Positions 8,577 to 17,436 of a DNA stretch of 64,000 nt are shown here, piece by piece. A program made the position numbers and the translations under genes. The stretch covers positions 62,001 to 126,000 of the forward strand of contig CAZQCF010000004.1 of NCBI GenBank assembly GCA_964592235.1. Direction: 5' to 3'. Numbering within the stretch: position 1 is the stretch's first letter; each line of letters opens with the position of its first letter. The notes beneath the pieces were generated by a model. The model was not told the DNA's origin. It made no database searches and saw only the letters and a list, made by a program, of their open reading frames with translations. Source of the stretch: PLA3 sp964592235 (GTDB lineage Bacteria; Planctomycetota; Phycisphaerae; UBA1845; UTPLA1).

Positions 8577-9665
8577 CTACGGCTTGCTCGCCGTTTCCTG
8601 GCCGATCTGCTTCGCCGCTTCGAAGTACTTGAGCACCTTTTCGCTCTCGGATTTTGAGTCGCCGCTCGCCAGTTGGACGGCCGCTTTCGCCGAGGCAATC
8701 GCCGCGTCCAGCAAGCCCATCTCGGCCTCGACCCGCGCCCGAACCAGGTGCCCTTCGGCGGTCTTGTTCAACTCGGCGGCGCGCCGCGCCGCGGACAGCA
8801 GCCGTCGCGGATCTCCGCGCTCGGCCAGCTCGCGGCCCATTTCGATCTGCACGAACTCCATCAATGCCCGCGGCGAGTTCGCGATCGCCTTGTCCATGTC
8901 CGACTCCAACGCCGGAATCTTGTCCGCCATGTCGAACTCGGTCAGCACCTGCCGCTTGATGTAGTACGGCTGCACTTCGCCCGGCTTCAGCGCGATGGCC
9001 TCATCCAGCAGCTTCACGAGCTTCGCCGAGTCCTTCGCTTCGTACGCCGGCCGCAACTGCATCATGACTTCGTTGAACTTCTTGTCGGTCTCGGCCATCT
9101 TCTTCGCCGAGGTCGCGTCGAGCTTGCCCGCAAGCGTCTGCTCCAGCGCCGAGTCAAACGCCGGATCGAGCGGGTGACCGGTCCAGACGACCTCGCCCCC
9201 CTTGTTGACGATGAACGCATGCGGGATCCCGTCAATCCCCTCCATCCACTTGTTGTTCGTCCCCAATTCGTCATCAATGCCGACGCTGTAGGGCATGTCG
9301 ATCGTCGAGCCGTCGGGTTTCTTCTTCTTCATGAACTTGTCGACGACATCCGCCTCTTCGTTGCTGATGCCCAGGATCACCAGCCCGTCCTTGCCGTGCT
9401 TGCGATGCAGCTCCGCCAGATGCGGAATGCTCTTCAGACACGGACCGCACCACGTCGCCCAGAATTCGACCACGTACGTGTGTTTGTCGGAGCCGGACGC
9501 GCCCGGCAAGACGGTCGGCGCCTGGTTGAACCACTTGGCGACCTTGATCGGCGGCGCCTTGTCGCCGACTTGCGGAGCAGCCGATGCAGCCGATCCGCTC
9601 ACGAAGACGGCGATCGCCGCCGCCAATACGGTGATACGTAAGCCGTGTACAAATCCTTGAGTCAT
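8577..9665 (-). CDS. Exported TlpA/ResA-like thioredoxin-fold protein with helical C-terminal half
   Basis: A 362-residue protein with a signal peptide (MTQGFVHGLRITVLAAAIAV, cleavage near ASAAPQ). A TlpA-type thioredoxin domain spans about residues 32-180, with redox motif CGPC at 73-76 in a WATWCGPC context and the cis-Pro loop GIPHAFIVN. Residues about 195-355 are helical and TPR-like (AIALKPGEVQPYYIKR, AELNKTAEGHLVRARVEAE). It probably acts in periplasmic thiol reduction. I chose the ATG at 9665 because it starts at the signal peptide; ATG 9680 or GTG 9704 are possible and no start has a clear ribosome-binding site. It is a single gene facing the end of the dockerin island. Confidence 0.8.
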   Translation of the reverse strand: MTQGFVHGLRITVLAAAIAVFVSGSAASAAPQVGDKAPPIKVAKWFNQAPTVLPGASGSDKHTYVVEFWATWCGPCLKSIPHLAELHRKHGKDGLVILGISNEEADVVDKFMKKKKPDGSTIDMPYSVGIDDELGTNNKWMEGIDGIPHAFIVNKGGEVVWTGHPLDPAFDSALEQTLAGKLDATSAKKMAETDKKFNEVMMQLRPAYEAKDSAKLVKLLDEAIALKPGEVQPYYIKRQVLTEFDMADKIPALESDMDKAIANSPRALMEFVQIEMGRELAERGDPRRLLSAARRAAELNKTAEGHLVRARVEAEMGLLDAAIASAKAAVQLASGDSKSESEKVLKYFEAAKQIGQETASKP

Positions 9666-9757
9666 TGAATGCACCATCATGTCAGGGGTTGAAGTTGGAA
9701 ACACGGCCTACGGGCCGATCTATCAGAGGGAATGATAATCGAGGCAGGACGGGCCGA

Positions 9758-11533
9758 CTATTTCCCGATCGATTCGCCCGGAAACTGAAAATCCACGACC
9801 TGCATTTCCACACTGCGCCGGCCGTTCCACTCGTTCAGCGTCGGCTTGAAGGCGATGCGGCAGCGGCGGTGATCCAGCAGCGCAGGGCGGAACTCCGCCA
9901 TGCCGAAAGCGATGGCTTTGCAGGTGCGGCGACCGTCGCTCACGGTGACCTGCATGTGCCGCTCGCCGTTGCCGACGAGGCGCGGTTCGCCGACGACTTC
10001 GAGCCAGCCGGTGGCGAGCTTCGGCGCGGGATTGCCGGCCCCCAGCGGTTCGAGCCGGCCGAGATCGGCCACGAGCGATTCATCGAGCTGGTTCAGTTGC
10101 ACTTCGTCGTCGAGATGCAGGCGTTGAGCAAGGTCCTTATGCGTCAGCGCCCGGGCCGCCCGCGCCTGAAACGCCTCGCGAAACGCGTCGATCTTCTCTG
10201 TCGCGATCTTCAACCCCGCCGCCATCGCGTGCCCGCCGAAGCTCAACAAGTGCCCCCTGCAGTCCGCCAGCGCCTCGACGAGCGAGAAGTTCCGCACGCT
10301 CCGCGCTGAACCCTGCCCCGTGCCGTTGTCCACCGCGATCATCACCGCCGGCCGGCCGAACGCATCGGCGATGCGCGATGCGACGATGCCGATGACGCCG
10401 GCGTGCCAGCCTTCTGACGCCAGCACCACGGCGCGAACGTGGTCGGCATCCTGCTTCTGGGCGACGACCATCTCCTTCGCCTGCGTGGCAATCTTGCGCT
10501 CCATGGACTGCCGCGCGCGATTCTGCTGTTCGAGGTTCGCGGCGATCTCGGCGGCCAGCGCCTCGTCAGCGCGCGTGAAGAGATCCACCGCGAGCCGCGC
10601 GTGCCCCATGCGGCCGATCGCGTTGAGCCGCGGGCCGAGCTTGAAGCCGATGTCGTAGCCGCTGATGGCCTGACCGCCCAGGCCGCTCGATGCGATCAGC
10701 GCGCGCACGCCGGGCAGCTTGCACGTGCGCAGACCGAGCAGCCCGTTCGCGGTGATGAGCCGGTTCTCACCCAGCAGCGGAACCACATCGGCCACGGTTC
10801 CCAGCGCGGCCAGTGCCATCGCGTCCACGAGAAACTCGCGAAAAGCCGGCGTGACCTTCGCCTGCCCGCCACAAACCTGACCGATGGCCCAGGCGACCTT
10901 GAGCGCGACGCCCGCGCCGGAGAGATTCGGATTCTCATACGCAGCGCCGCCATCGGCGACGAGCGACGCCAGGCCGGGGTGAACGATCTGCGCATCGGGC
11001 AACGTCACCGCGCCGGTTTCATCAACCTGCGGCTGGTGATGGTCGGTGATGATCAACTCGACCCCCAGCGCGCGCGCCCGGGCGGCCGCCTCCACGGCCG
11101 TGACGCCGCAATCGACGGAGACAATCAGCTCGGCGCCGTCGGCGGCGAGCGATTCGATCGCGGCGACGTTCAGCCCGTAGCCCTCTTCGAGGCGATGCGG
11201 GATGTAGAACTCGGCCGCGCCGCCGGCGAGGCGAATGGCGTGCCAAAGGATGGCCGTGCCGGTGACGCCGTCGACGTCGTAGTCCCCGTAGATGACAATT
11301 TTCTTTTTATCGCGGATGGCCCGCACGATGCGCTCGGCGGCGGGCATCGCGCCGGGCAGGCGTTCGGGGGCGAAGAGATCGGACGCGGCGGGCTTGAGAA
11401 ACTTTCGCGCGCCGGCCTCGTCCGTGATGCCGCGGTTGCAGAGGACCTGCGCCACGACGGGCGAGATTCGCAGCGCCGCGGCGAGGGCGTCCCTGCCGGG
11501 CGCGGGTGCTGCGATGACCCAATCCATGGGCAT
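9758..11533 (-). CDS. recJ: Single-stranded-DNA-specific exonuclease RecJ
   Basis: A 591-residue cytoplasmic 5'-3' ssDNA exonuclease of the DHH family, used in recombination and mismatch repair. The DHH domain shows IYGDYDVDGVTGTAIL (motif I), VSVDCGVTAVEAA (motif II) and IITDHHQPQ (motif III). The DHHA1 part has GWHAGVIGIVASRI and GQGSARSVRNF, with SFGGHAMAAGLKI near residue 460; the C-terminal OB-fold follows. The length fits the family. ATG 11533 is preceded by GGAAG at the right spacing; the longer frame from 11638 adds an unlikely Arg-rich leader. It is divergent from trpF. Confidence 0.96.
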   Translation of the reverse strand: MPMDWVIAAPAPGRDALAAALRISPVVAQVLCNRGITDEAGARKFLKPAASDLFAPERLPGAMPAAERIVRAIRDKKKIVIYGDYDVDGVTGTAILWHAIRLAGGAAEFYIPHRLEEGYGLNVAAIESLAADGAELIVSVDCGVTAVEAAARARALGVELIITDHHQPQVDETGAVTLPDAQIVHPGLASLVADGGAAYENPNLSGAGVALKVAWAIGQVCGGQAKVTPAFREFLVDAMALAALGTVADVVPLLGENRLITANGLLGLRTCKLPGVRALIASSGLGGQAISGYDIGFKLGPRLNAIGRMGHARLAVDLFTRADEALAAEIAANLEQQNRARQSMERKIATQAKEMVVAQKQDADHVRAVVLASEGWHAGVIGIVASRIADAFGRPAVMIAVDNGTGQGSARSVRNFSLVEALADCRGHLLSFGGHAMAAGLKIATEKIDAFREAFQARAARALTHKDLAQRLHLDDEVQLNQLDESLVADLGRLEPLGAGNPAPKLATGWLEVVGEPRLVGNGERHMQVTVSDGRRTCKAIAFGMAEFRPALLDHRRCRIAFKPTLNEWNGRRSVEMQVVDFQFPGESIGK

Positions 11534-11701
11534 GTCCGCTTCCTGATATCCGAGCCGGGGCCGATCGCCCCGATGAACGCGCGAGCAACGCCTTGCGGGC
11601 GACGGTGCAAATGGTACGCTCGCGGGCCGCCGTGACAAGCGCGATCCAATCTTGCATCGGCGGCGGTGCTGGAGAGACTGAATCCCGCGAGAAGGCCGTA
11701 C

Positions 11702-12364
11702 ATGGTGCGGATCAAAATCTGTGGAATCACGCGGCCGCAGGACGCGGTCGCAGCCGCCGAGGCCGGCGCCGATGCGATCGGGCTGGTCTTCGCGAGGTCA
11801 CCGCGGCGCGTGACGCTTGCCGCCGCGAAGAGGATTGTGTGCGCGCTGCCGCCGTGGGTGTCGGCAGTTGGGGTGTTTTTGAACGCGAAGCCGGCGGCGA
11901 TTCTCCGGACGATCGCGGCGACGGGCATCGGCGAGGTGCAGTTACACGGAGACGAGCCGCCGCAAGTCCTTCGCGCCTTGAAGGGCGTGCGGGTGATTCG
12001 TGCGCTTCGCGTGAGGGGCGAGGGCGTGCTCGATGAACTTGTCCGCTGGCACAATGCGGGTGCGTCGGGCGTCCTACTCGACTCGTTTGACGCCATCGCA
12101 CGCGGCGGCAGCGGCAAGCGATTTGACTGGGGGCTGATGGAGTCCCTTCGTTCTGGCGGCGCGCTCCCCGCGGGCCTTCAGCTGATTCTCGCGGGAGGGC
12201 TGACGCCTGATAATGTCGCGGCGGGGATTCGCGCGGTGCGCCCGTGGGGCGTGGATGTCTCGAGCGGGGTCGAGACGAGGCCGGGGTTCAAGAGCAGCGA
12301 CTTGATTCGGCGATTTGTCGAGGCCGTGCGCCGCGCGGGCGATAATCGACGCGTCAATCGTTGA
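11702..12364 (+). CDS. trpF: Phosphoribosylanthranilate isomerase TrpF
   Basis: A 220-residue TIM-barrel enzyme that converts N-(5-phosphoribosyl)anthranilate to CdRP in tryptophan synthesis. Signatures: KICGITRPQDAVAAAEAGAD at the start with the catalytic Cys, FVLNA-equivalent GVFLNAKP, VQLHGDEPPQ, LLDSFD, LAGGLTPDNV, and the phosphate-binding end GVDVSSGVETRPGFKS. Start: ATG 11702 (MVRIKICG) with AGAAGG upstream; the frame extends to 11666, but the extra residues are not family-like. It stands alone, and trpC is 25 kb away at 37012, so the trp pathway is dispersed. Confidence 0.95.
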   Translation: MVRIKICGITRPQDAVAAAEAGADAIGLVFARSPRRVTLAAAKRIVCALPPWVSAVGVFLNAKPAAILRTIAATGIGEVQLHGDEPPQVLRALKGVRVIRALRVRGEGVLDELVRWHNAGASGVLLDSFDAIARGGSGKRFDWGLMESLRSGGALPAGLQLILAGGLTPDNVAAGIRAVRPWGVDVSSGVETRPGFKSSDLIRRFVEAVRRAGDNRRVNR

Positions 12365-12423
12365 GCACGCGCGAAATCGCTCGATTTTCAGGGCGTTTTC
12401 GGGGCCTGCGCGATCTCGATTCG

Positions 12424-12451
12424 TTGACAGTGGCCGGTTGATCCGTAAAAT
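12424..12451 (+). promoter_or_regulatory. Sigma70-type promoter upstream of the exported protein at 12600
   Basis: Perfect -35 box TTGACA (12424-12429), 16-base spacer, -10 box TAAAAT (12446-12451). The predicted leader is about 140 bases long. Confidence 0.55.
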
Positions 12452-12599
12452 AGATGGATTGATCCTGCAAGCAGAAACGGAACCGGCCGCGCGGGGGCAG
12501 TTCGGCCCGCGCCCCACCCAGACCGGTCAATTCGACACAGGCTATTAGCCTGTGCCACACGACAACCCGACCGGATGCACTGTGCCGAGGAATGATCTC

Positions 12600-13310
12600 A
12601 TGAGCAAGCGTGGAATTACAGGAATCGCCTGTTGCGCGGTGATCTTCAATGGGCTGATTCGTGCGGGCGTCGCGCAGGCCGAACCGCAGCCCAGCCCCGT
12701 GCCGACGGCCTGGGAATTGACGCTCCAGCCGACCGAACCGGCGCGCATCGTCGTGGACCTGGGCGGCGTAAAGAAGACATTCTGCTATTTTCTCTACACC
12801 GTGACCAACAACACCGGGCAGGATGTGGACTTCCACCCCGAGATCGTCCGCGTCAGCGAGATCGAAACCGAGGCTACCGCGTCGCAGGCGCAGAAGAACC
12901 CCGAGCAGGCTCCGCGCATCACCCCCGAGCCGGCGATCATCGGTCTGGACTCGCGCGTGTTCAAAGCCATCGCCGAGCGGCATCAGCGGACGCACCCATT
13001 CCTGGTCACGCCGGTCAAGGCGATCGAGCGGCTGCTCCAGGGGCGGGACAACGCCCGCACCAGCGTGGCGGTCTTTCCCGATCTCGACCCGCGGGTAAGC
13101 AAGTTCACGATCTACTTTGGCGGGTTATCGGGCGAACAGACCTCCAAGCCCAACCCAGCCCACAACCCCAAGAAGGCCGAAAGCGAGGACAACCCCCGCT
13201 TTTTCGTGATTCGCAAGACGCTGGCCATGCCCTACACCTTGCCGGGCGATGAACGAACGCGCCCGACGGCAATCCCCGTCCTGGGCCGCATGACATGGGT
13301 CATGCGATAG
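12600..13310 (+). CDS. Exported protein of unknown function
   Basis: A 236-residue protein with a probable signal peptide (MSKRGITGIACCAVIFNGLI, cleavage near VAQAEP). The mature part begins with a beta-rich region containing CYFLYTVTNNTGQDVDFHPEI, which resembles the start of Ig-like or DUF11-like domains, and continues with GLDSRVFKAI, a charged middle (KPNPAHNPKKAESEDNPR) and RFFVIRKTLAMPYTLPGDE. I do not recognise a family; its placement upstream of rpmA-obg may be incidental. Start: ATG 12600 with GAGG 9 bases upstream; a longer start at 12552 would precede the signal peptide. Its last codons overlap the predicted rpmA promoter. Confidence 0.75.
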   Translation: MSKRGITGIACCAVIFNGLIRAGVAQAEPQPSPVPTAWELTLQPTEPARIVVDLGGVKKTFCYFLYTVTNNTGQDVDFHPEIVRVSEIETEATASQAQKNPEQAPRITPEPAIIGLDSRVFKAIAERHQRTHPFLVTPVKAIERLLQGRDNARTSVAVFPDLDPRVSKFTIYFGGLSGEQTSKPNPAHNPKKAESEDNPRFFVIRKTLAMPYTLPGDERTRPTAIPVLGRMTWVMR

Positions 13311-13318
13311 GCTATACT
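13290..13318 (+). promoter_or_regulatory. Promoter of rpmA-obg
   Basis: -35 ATGACA (13290-13295, five of six consensus bases), 17-base spacer, -10 TATACT (13313-13318). It overlaps the 3' end of the previous gene and lies about 100 bases before rpmA. A perfect inverted repeat, GCATGAC-ATGG-GTCATGC (13288-13305), covers the -35 box and could be an operator. Confidence 0.6.
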
Positions 13319-13415
13319 GCTCGGCTCGGTTAAGCGGCCCGACGTTCAGGCTGCTGCAGGAAGAATTCGCATTGAAAGGGCGCATCGCGTCGCCCCGGCA
13401 ACAGGGACTCACGTC

Positions 13416-13667
13416 ATGGCACATAAGAAGGGACAAGGTTCCACTCGCAACGGTCGCGACAGCAATCCGAAGTACCTCGGCGTCAAGCGGTACGACGGCG
13501 AGATGGTGACGGTCGGCACGATTCTCGTTCGCCAGCGCGGCACGCCGATCCGACCGGGGATGTACGTCGGCCATGGTCGCGATCACACGCTGTTCGCGCT
13601 TCGCGCCGGCAAGGTGGTCTTCCAGTCGGGCAAGGTCTCGATCGAGCCGTCGGCCGAGTCTAACTAG
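13416..13667 (+). CDS. rpmA: Ribosomal protein bL27
   Basis: An 83-residue large-subunit ribosomal protein with the family start MAHKKGQGSTRNGRDSNPK and the core GTILVRQRGTPIRPG and GHGRDHTLFAL. Its N-terminus reaches the peptidyl-transferase centre. It is followed by obg, the usual neighbour, but the usual upstream rplU (bL21) is absent; its place is taken by an unrelated exported protein. The gene has its own promoter at 13290 and a terminator at 13695. Confidence 0.98.
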   Translation: MAHKKGQGSTRNGRDSNPKYLGVKRYDGEMVTVGTILVRQRGTPIRPGMYVGHGRDHTLFALRAGKVVFQSGKVSIEPSAESN

Positions 13668-13694
13668 CTCGCGTCGCGATAGAATGAATGCACC

Positions 13695-13723
13695 ATGCCC
13701 GCGGCTCGCCGTGGGCATTTTTT
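13695..13723 (+). terminator. Intrinsic terminator between rpmA and obg
   Basis: Hairpin ATGCCCGCGG-CTCG-CCGTGGGCAT (one G-T pair) followed directly by a run of six T. It lies 28 bases after the rpmA stop and 40 before obg, so it could attenuate transcription into obg. Confidence 0.75.
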
Positions 13724-13762
13724 ATTGGCGGTGTTCCTGCATCGCGCGCGGCGGATGAATTC

Positions 13763-14791
13763 ATGATTTTCATCGATCAGGCGGAGATTCACGTCGAATC
13801 GGGCCGCGGCGGCGACGGCTGCGTGAGCTTTCGGCGTGAGAAGTACGTCCCCAAGGGCGGGCCCGACGGCGGGGACGGCGGCGACGGCGGCAGCGTCTAT
13901 GTGCAGGTCAACGAGCAATTATCGACTCTGGTAGAATTAACGGGCAAGCACCACTGGAAGGCCCGGCCTGGCCAGGCCGGCATGGGGTCCAATTGCACGG
14001 GCAAATGCGGGCGCGACGAAATCATCGAAGTCCCCGCCGGCACGATGGTGTACGACCGCGACAGCGGCTCGCTGCTGCGCGATCTGGTCAACCCCGGGGA
14101 ACGCGTCTGCGTGGCGCGCGGCGGACGCGGCGGTCGCGGCAACGCCAAGTTCGCCTCGCCGACGCATCAGACCCCGCGCGAGTTCGAACACGGTCAACCG
14201 AGCGAGTCGCGCTGGCTGCGCCTGGAGCTGAAGCTCATCGCCGAATGCGGCATCGTCGGCCTGCCCAACGCCGGCAAGAGCACGCTGCTGTCCCGCGTCT
14301 CGCGGGCGCGGCCGAAGATCGCCGATTACCCCTTCACCACGCTCGCGCCGAACCTCGGCATCGTCTCGCTGCCCGGATATCGACAATTTGTCATGGCAGA
14401 CCTGCCGGGGCTAATCGAGGGCGCCGCCGAGGGGCACGGTCTGGGGCAGACGTTCCTGCGACACGCCGAGCGCACGCGCGTCATTGTTCACTTGATTGAT
14501 TTGTTCCCCGTCGAAGGCCAGCCGACGCCGATCGAGGCCTATCGCGTAATCCGCCGCGAGCTGGAGCAATACAGCGCCGCGCTGGCCGCGAAGCCCGAAT
14601 TGATCGTCGCGAACAAACTCGATCTCGCCGGCAACACGGAGCCGCCCGAGCTGGCGGAGCTGTCGCAGGCGTTGGGCCGACCCGTGCTCGGCATCTCCGG
14701 CGTGAGCGGCCGCGGCGTCGACGCGCTGGTGAATCAAATCTACGACATGATCCAGGCCCAGCGTGCAGTGGAATCGACCAGCGCGGTCTGA
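13763..14791 (+). CDS. obgE: GTPase ObgE/CgtA
   Basis: A 342-residue ribosome-assembly GTPase. The N-terminal Obg fold is Gly-rich (VESGRGGDGCVSFRREKYV, GGPDGGDGGDGGSVYV). The G domain shows G1 GLPNAGKST, G2 DYPFTTLAPNLG, G3 DLPGLIEGA and G4 NKLD, then SGVSGRGVDAL (G5 region). The length fits a short Obg lacking the extra C-terminal OCT domain. Start: ATG 13763 (MIFIDQAEIHVESG); the upstream in-frame start at 13688 would overlap the terminator hairpin. It follows rpmA as in many bacteria. Confidence 0.97.
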   Translation: MIFIDQAEIHVESGRGGDGCVSFRREKYVPKGGPDGGDGGDGGSVYVQVNEQLSTLVELTGKHHWKARPGQAGMGSNCTGKCGRDEIIEVPAGTMVYDRDSGSLLRDLVNPGERVCVARGGRGGRGNAKFASPTHQTPREFEHGQPSESRWLRLELKLIAECGIVGLPNAGKSTLLSRVSRARPKIADYPFTTLAPNLGIVSLPGYRQFVMADLPGLIEGAAEGHGLGQTFLRHAERTRVIVHLIDLFPVEGQPTPIEAYRVIRRELEQYSAALAAKPELIVANKLDLAGNTEPPELAELSQALGRPVLGISGVSGRGVDALVNQIYDMIQAQRAVESTSAV

Positions 14792-14895
14792 CGCCGAGGC
14801 GGTCCGGGATCGGCGCGATCCCTTCGCTACGCGCGCCGCCGAAACTGTGCTAAAGTAAAGCTTTCACAACTTCCACGTACTTCGGCGCGCACCGC

Positions 14896-16506
14896 ATGGA
14901 CATTCTTCCAACGCAAGTTCGACCCGGCGATCCTACCTTTGCCGAGAACGCCGCGCACCTGCGCGGCCTCGTGGATGAACTCAAGTCAAAGCTGGCGACC
15001 GTCAAACTCGGCGGCGGCGACGCGGCGGTGCAGAAGCATCGCGCCCGCGGCAAGCTGTTCGTGCGCGATCGCATCGGACGGCTGATCGATCCCGACAGCC
15101 CTTTCCTGGAGTTCAGCGCGCTCGCCGCATGGGAGATGTACGACGGCGAAGCGCCCGGGGCGGGAATGGTCTCCGGCATCGGCCGGGTCAGCGGTCGCGA
15201 ATGCGTGATCGTCGCCAACGACGCGACGGTGAAGGGCGGGACGTATTACCCCATCACGGTGAAGAAGCACCTGCGGGCGCAGGAGATCGCGCAGGAAAAT
15301 CACCTGCCGTGCATTTACCTCGTCGATTCAGGCGGGGCCTTTCTGCCGCTCCAGGCCGATGTCTTTCCCGACAAGGAACACTTTGGGCGGATCTTCTTCA
15401 ACCAGGCGCAGATGTCGGCGCGGAATATTCCGCAGATCGCCGTCGTGCTTGGCTCCTGCACGGCCGGCGGCGCGTACGTTCCCGCGATGAGCGATGAATC
15501 GATCATCGTCCGCAATCAAGGGACGATCTTCCTCGGCGGTCCGCCGCTGGTGAAGGCGGCGACGGGCGAGGAAGTCACGGCGGAAGAACTTGGCGGGGCC
15601 GACGTTCACTGTCGCACAAGCGGCGTGACCGATCATTTCGCGCAGAACGACGAGGACGCGCTGGCCATCACACGGCACATCGTTGAGCATCTCGGCGCGC
15701 CGCGGCGCACCGCGTTGAAAATGATGCCGCCGGAGGACCCGGCCTACGACCCGGCTGAAATCTACGGCGTGATTCAGAAAGACATTCGTAAGCCATACGA
15801 CGTGCGCGAGATCATCGCGCGGATCGTCGACGGCAGCCGGTTTCACGAGTTCAAGGCGCTGTACGGCTCGACGGTCGTCTGCGGCTTCGCGCACATCTGG
15901 GGCTACCCGGTCGGCATCGTCGGCAACAACGGCGTGCTGTTCAGCGAGAGCGCGCAGAAGGCGGCGCACTTTGTCGAAATGTGCAGCGTGCGCGGCGTGC
16001 CGCTCGTGTTCCTGCAAAACATCACCGGCTTCATGGTCGGCAAAGCGTACGAGTCCGGCGGCATCGCCAAGGACGGCGCGAAGATGGTCGCCGCGGTCAG
16101 CAACGCGGCCGTGCCGAAGTTCACGGTCATCATCGGCGGGTCGTACGGCGCGGGGAATTACGGCATGTGCGGCCGAGCGTACAGCCCGCGCATGCTGTGG
16201 ATGTGGCCCAACGCGCGGATCAGCGTCATGGGCGGCGAGCAGGCGGCCAACGTGCTGCTGACGGTGAAGAAGGACCAGCTCGCGCGCGAGAAGAAGAAAG
16301 CGATGACCGCTGCGGAGGAGGAGGCATTCAAGCGCCCGACGCTGGAGAAGTACGCGCACGAGAGCAGCGCGTATTACAGCACGGCGCGCCTGTGGGACGA
16401 CGGCGTGATCGATCCGATCGACACCCGCCGTGTGCTGGCGCTGGGCATTGCGGCGTCGCTGAACGCGCCGTTCCCCAGGCGCCGCGTGGGCGTGTTTAGA
16501 ATGTAG
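14896..16506 (+). CDS. mccB: Methylcrotonyl-CoA carboxylase beta subunit (carboxyltransferase)
   Basis: A 536-residue biotin-dependent carboxyltransferase that moves CO2 from carboxybiotin to 3-methylcrotonyl-CoA in leucine/isovalerate breakdown. The two crotonase-fold halves are clear: N-half KHRARGKLFVRDRIGRLID, IYLVDSGGAFLPLQADVFPD, and GSCTAGGAYVPAMSDE with IFLGGPPLVKAATGEEV; C-half IVGNNGVLFSESAQKAAHF, LQNITGFMVG and GGSYGAGNYGMCGRAY. The GNYGMCGRAY signature and length match MccB rather than propionyl- or acetyl-CoA carboxylases. The adjacent hydratase, biotin carboxylase and HMG-CoA lyase support this. Start: ATG at 14896; MDILPTQVRPGDPTF is a normal N-terminus. Confidence 0.93.
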   Translation: MDILPTQVRPGDPTFAENAAHLRGLVDELKSKLATVKLGGGDAAVQKHRARGKLFVRDRIGRLIDPDSPFLEFSALAAWEMYDGEAPGAGMVSGIGRVSGRECVIVANDATVKGGTYYPITVKKHLRAQEIAQENHLPCIYLVDSGGAFLPLQADVFPDKEHFGRIFFNQAQMSARNIPQIAVVLGSCTAGGAYVPAMSDESIIVRNQGTIFLGGPPLVKAATGEEVTAEELGGADVHCRTSGVTDHFAQNDEDALAITRHIVEHLGAPRRTALKMMPPEDPAYDPAEIYGVIQKDIRKPYDVREIIARIVDGSRFHEFKALYGSTVVCGFAHIWGYPVGIVGNNGVLFSESAQKAAHFVEMCSVRGVPLVFLQNITGFMVGKAYESGGIAKDGAKMVAAVSNAAVPKFTVIIGGSYGAGNYGMCGRAYSPRMLWMWPNARISVMGGEQAANVLLTVKKDQLAREKKKAMTAAEEEAFKRPTLEKYAHESSAYYSTARLWDDGVIDPIDTRRVLALGIAASLNAPFPRRRVGVFRM

Positions 16507-16538
16507 GGCAGTTACGAAGCGCGCTGGGAGAGAACCGA

Positions 16539-17315
16539 ATGCCGTCGTTCATTCGAATCGTCGAGCAAGGCCCGATCGCCCGCGTGACGCTGGCGCGGCC
16601 GGAGCTGCACAACGCCTTCAACGACGAGATGATGGCGGAGCTGACGGAGGCGTTTGCATCGCTCGGCGCAGACGCGCGCGTGCGCCTGATCGTGTTGGAG
16701 GGCGAGGGAAAGAGTTTCTGCGCCGGGGCCGACATCAACTGGATGAAACGCATGGTCGGCTACACGATCGAGGAGAACGTGGCCGATGCGAACGTGCTGG
16801 CGAAGATGCTTCGCACCATACGCGAGTGCCCGCGGCCGACGGTGGTCCAAGTTCACGGGGCGACGTTCGGCGGTGGCGTGGGGCTCGTGGCGGCGTGCGA
16901 CATGGCCGTGGCGACAGCCGAATCGATGTTCTGTTTGAGCGAAGTGAAGCTGGGAATCGTCCCGGCGGTGATCTCGCCGTTTGTTTTGGAAAAGATCGGC
17001 GCGGGGCACGCGCGGCGGTACGCGCTGACGGCCGAGCGGTTTGACGGGCGCGAGGCGCATCGCATCGGGCTTGTGTCGCATGTGGTGGAAAGCGCGAACG
17101 AGCTTGACCCGTGGATTGAGCAGATCGGCGCGAGCGTCAGCGGCAACGGCCCTGCGGCGGTCGCGGCGTGCAAGCGGATTCTTAGTCGCGTGGCCGGTCA
17201 AAACTGGGACGATGTGCAGGCGTACACGACGCGGCAGATATCCGAGATTCGCGTCTCGCCGGAAGGGCAGGAAGGTCTCAAGTCGTTCTTGGAGAAGCGT
17301 AAACCAAACTGGTAA
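16539..17315 (+). CDS. liuC: Enoyl-CoA hydratase, probably 3-methylglutaconyl-CoA hydratase
   Basis: A 258-residue crotonase-family enzyme. It shows ITLARPELHNAFNDEM-like ARVTLARPELHNAFNDEM, oxyanion-hole segment SFCAGADINWMKRM, and the second block GATFGGGVGLVAACDMAVAT with SEVKLGIVPAVISPFV. The ADINWM motif and the operon position between the two carboxylase subunits identify it as the hydratase that converts methylglutaconyl-CoA to HMG-CoA. It starts 32 bases after mccB with GGGAGAG as ribosome-binding site, so it is co-transcribed. Confidence 0.88.
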   Translation: MPSFIRIVEQGPIARVTLARPELHNAFNDEMMAELTEAFASLGADARVRLIVLEGEGKSFCAGADINWMKRMVGYTIEENVADANVLAKMLRTIRECPRPTVVQVHGATFGGGVGLVAACDMAVATAESMFCLSEVKLGIVPAVISPFVLEKIGAGHARRYALTAERFDGREAHRIGLVSHVVESANELDPWIEQIGASVSGNGPAAVAACKRILSRVAGQNWDDVQAYTTRQISEIRVSPEGQEGLKSFLEKRKPNW

Positions 17316-17436
17316 GAATCGCAGGGTGGGCACGGCCCGCCCCATGGGTGTCCAGGTATTCGAATGGGTGGGTAAAGCCCACCCTACGAACCCAACCACT
17401 AACCACTAACCACTGACTACTGACCACTGCCCCGCC
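17316..17436. repeat. Palindromic repeat plus five tandem heptamers
   Basis: The gap between the hydratase and biotin carboxylase genes is made of repeats. Arms AGGGTGGGC (17323-17331) and GCCCACCCT (17377-17385) face each other. They are followed by five tandem 7-mers of form (A/G)AC(C/T)ACT at 17394-17428: three AACCACT, then GACTACT and GACCACT. The heptamers end 8 bases before the next ATG and leave no room for a normal ribosome-binding site. Confidence 0.8.

Noticed and set aside
17394..17428. CRISPR array
   Set aside because: The repeats are 7 bases with no spacers; they are a simple tandem repeat.
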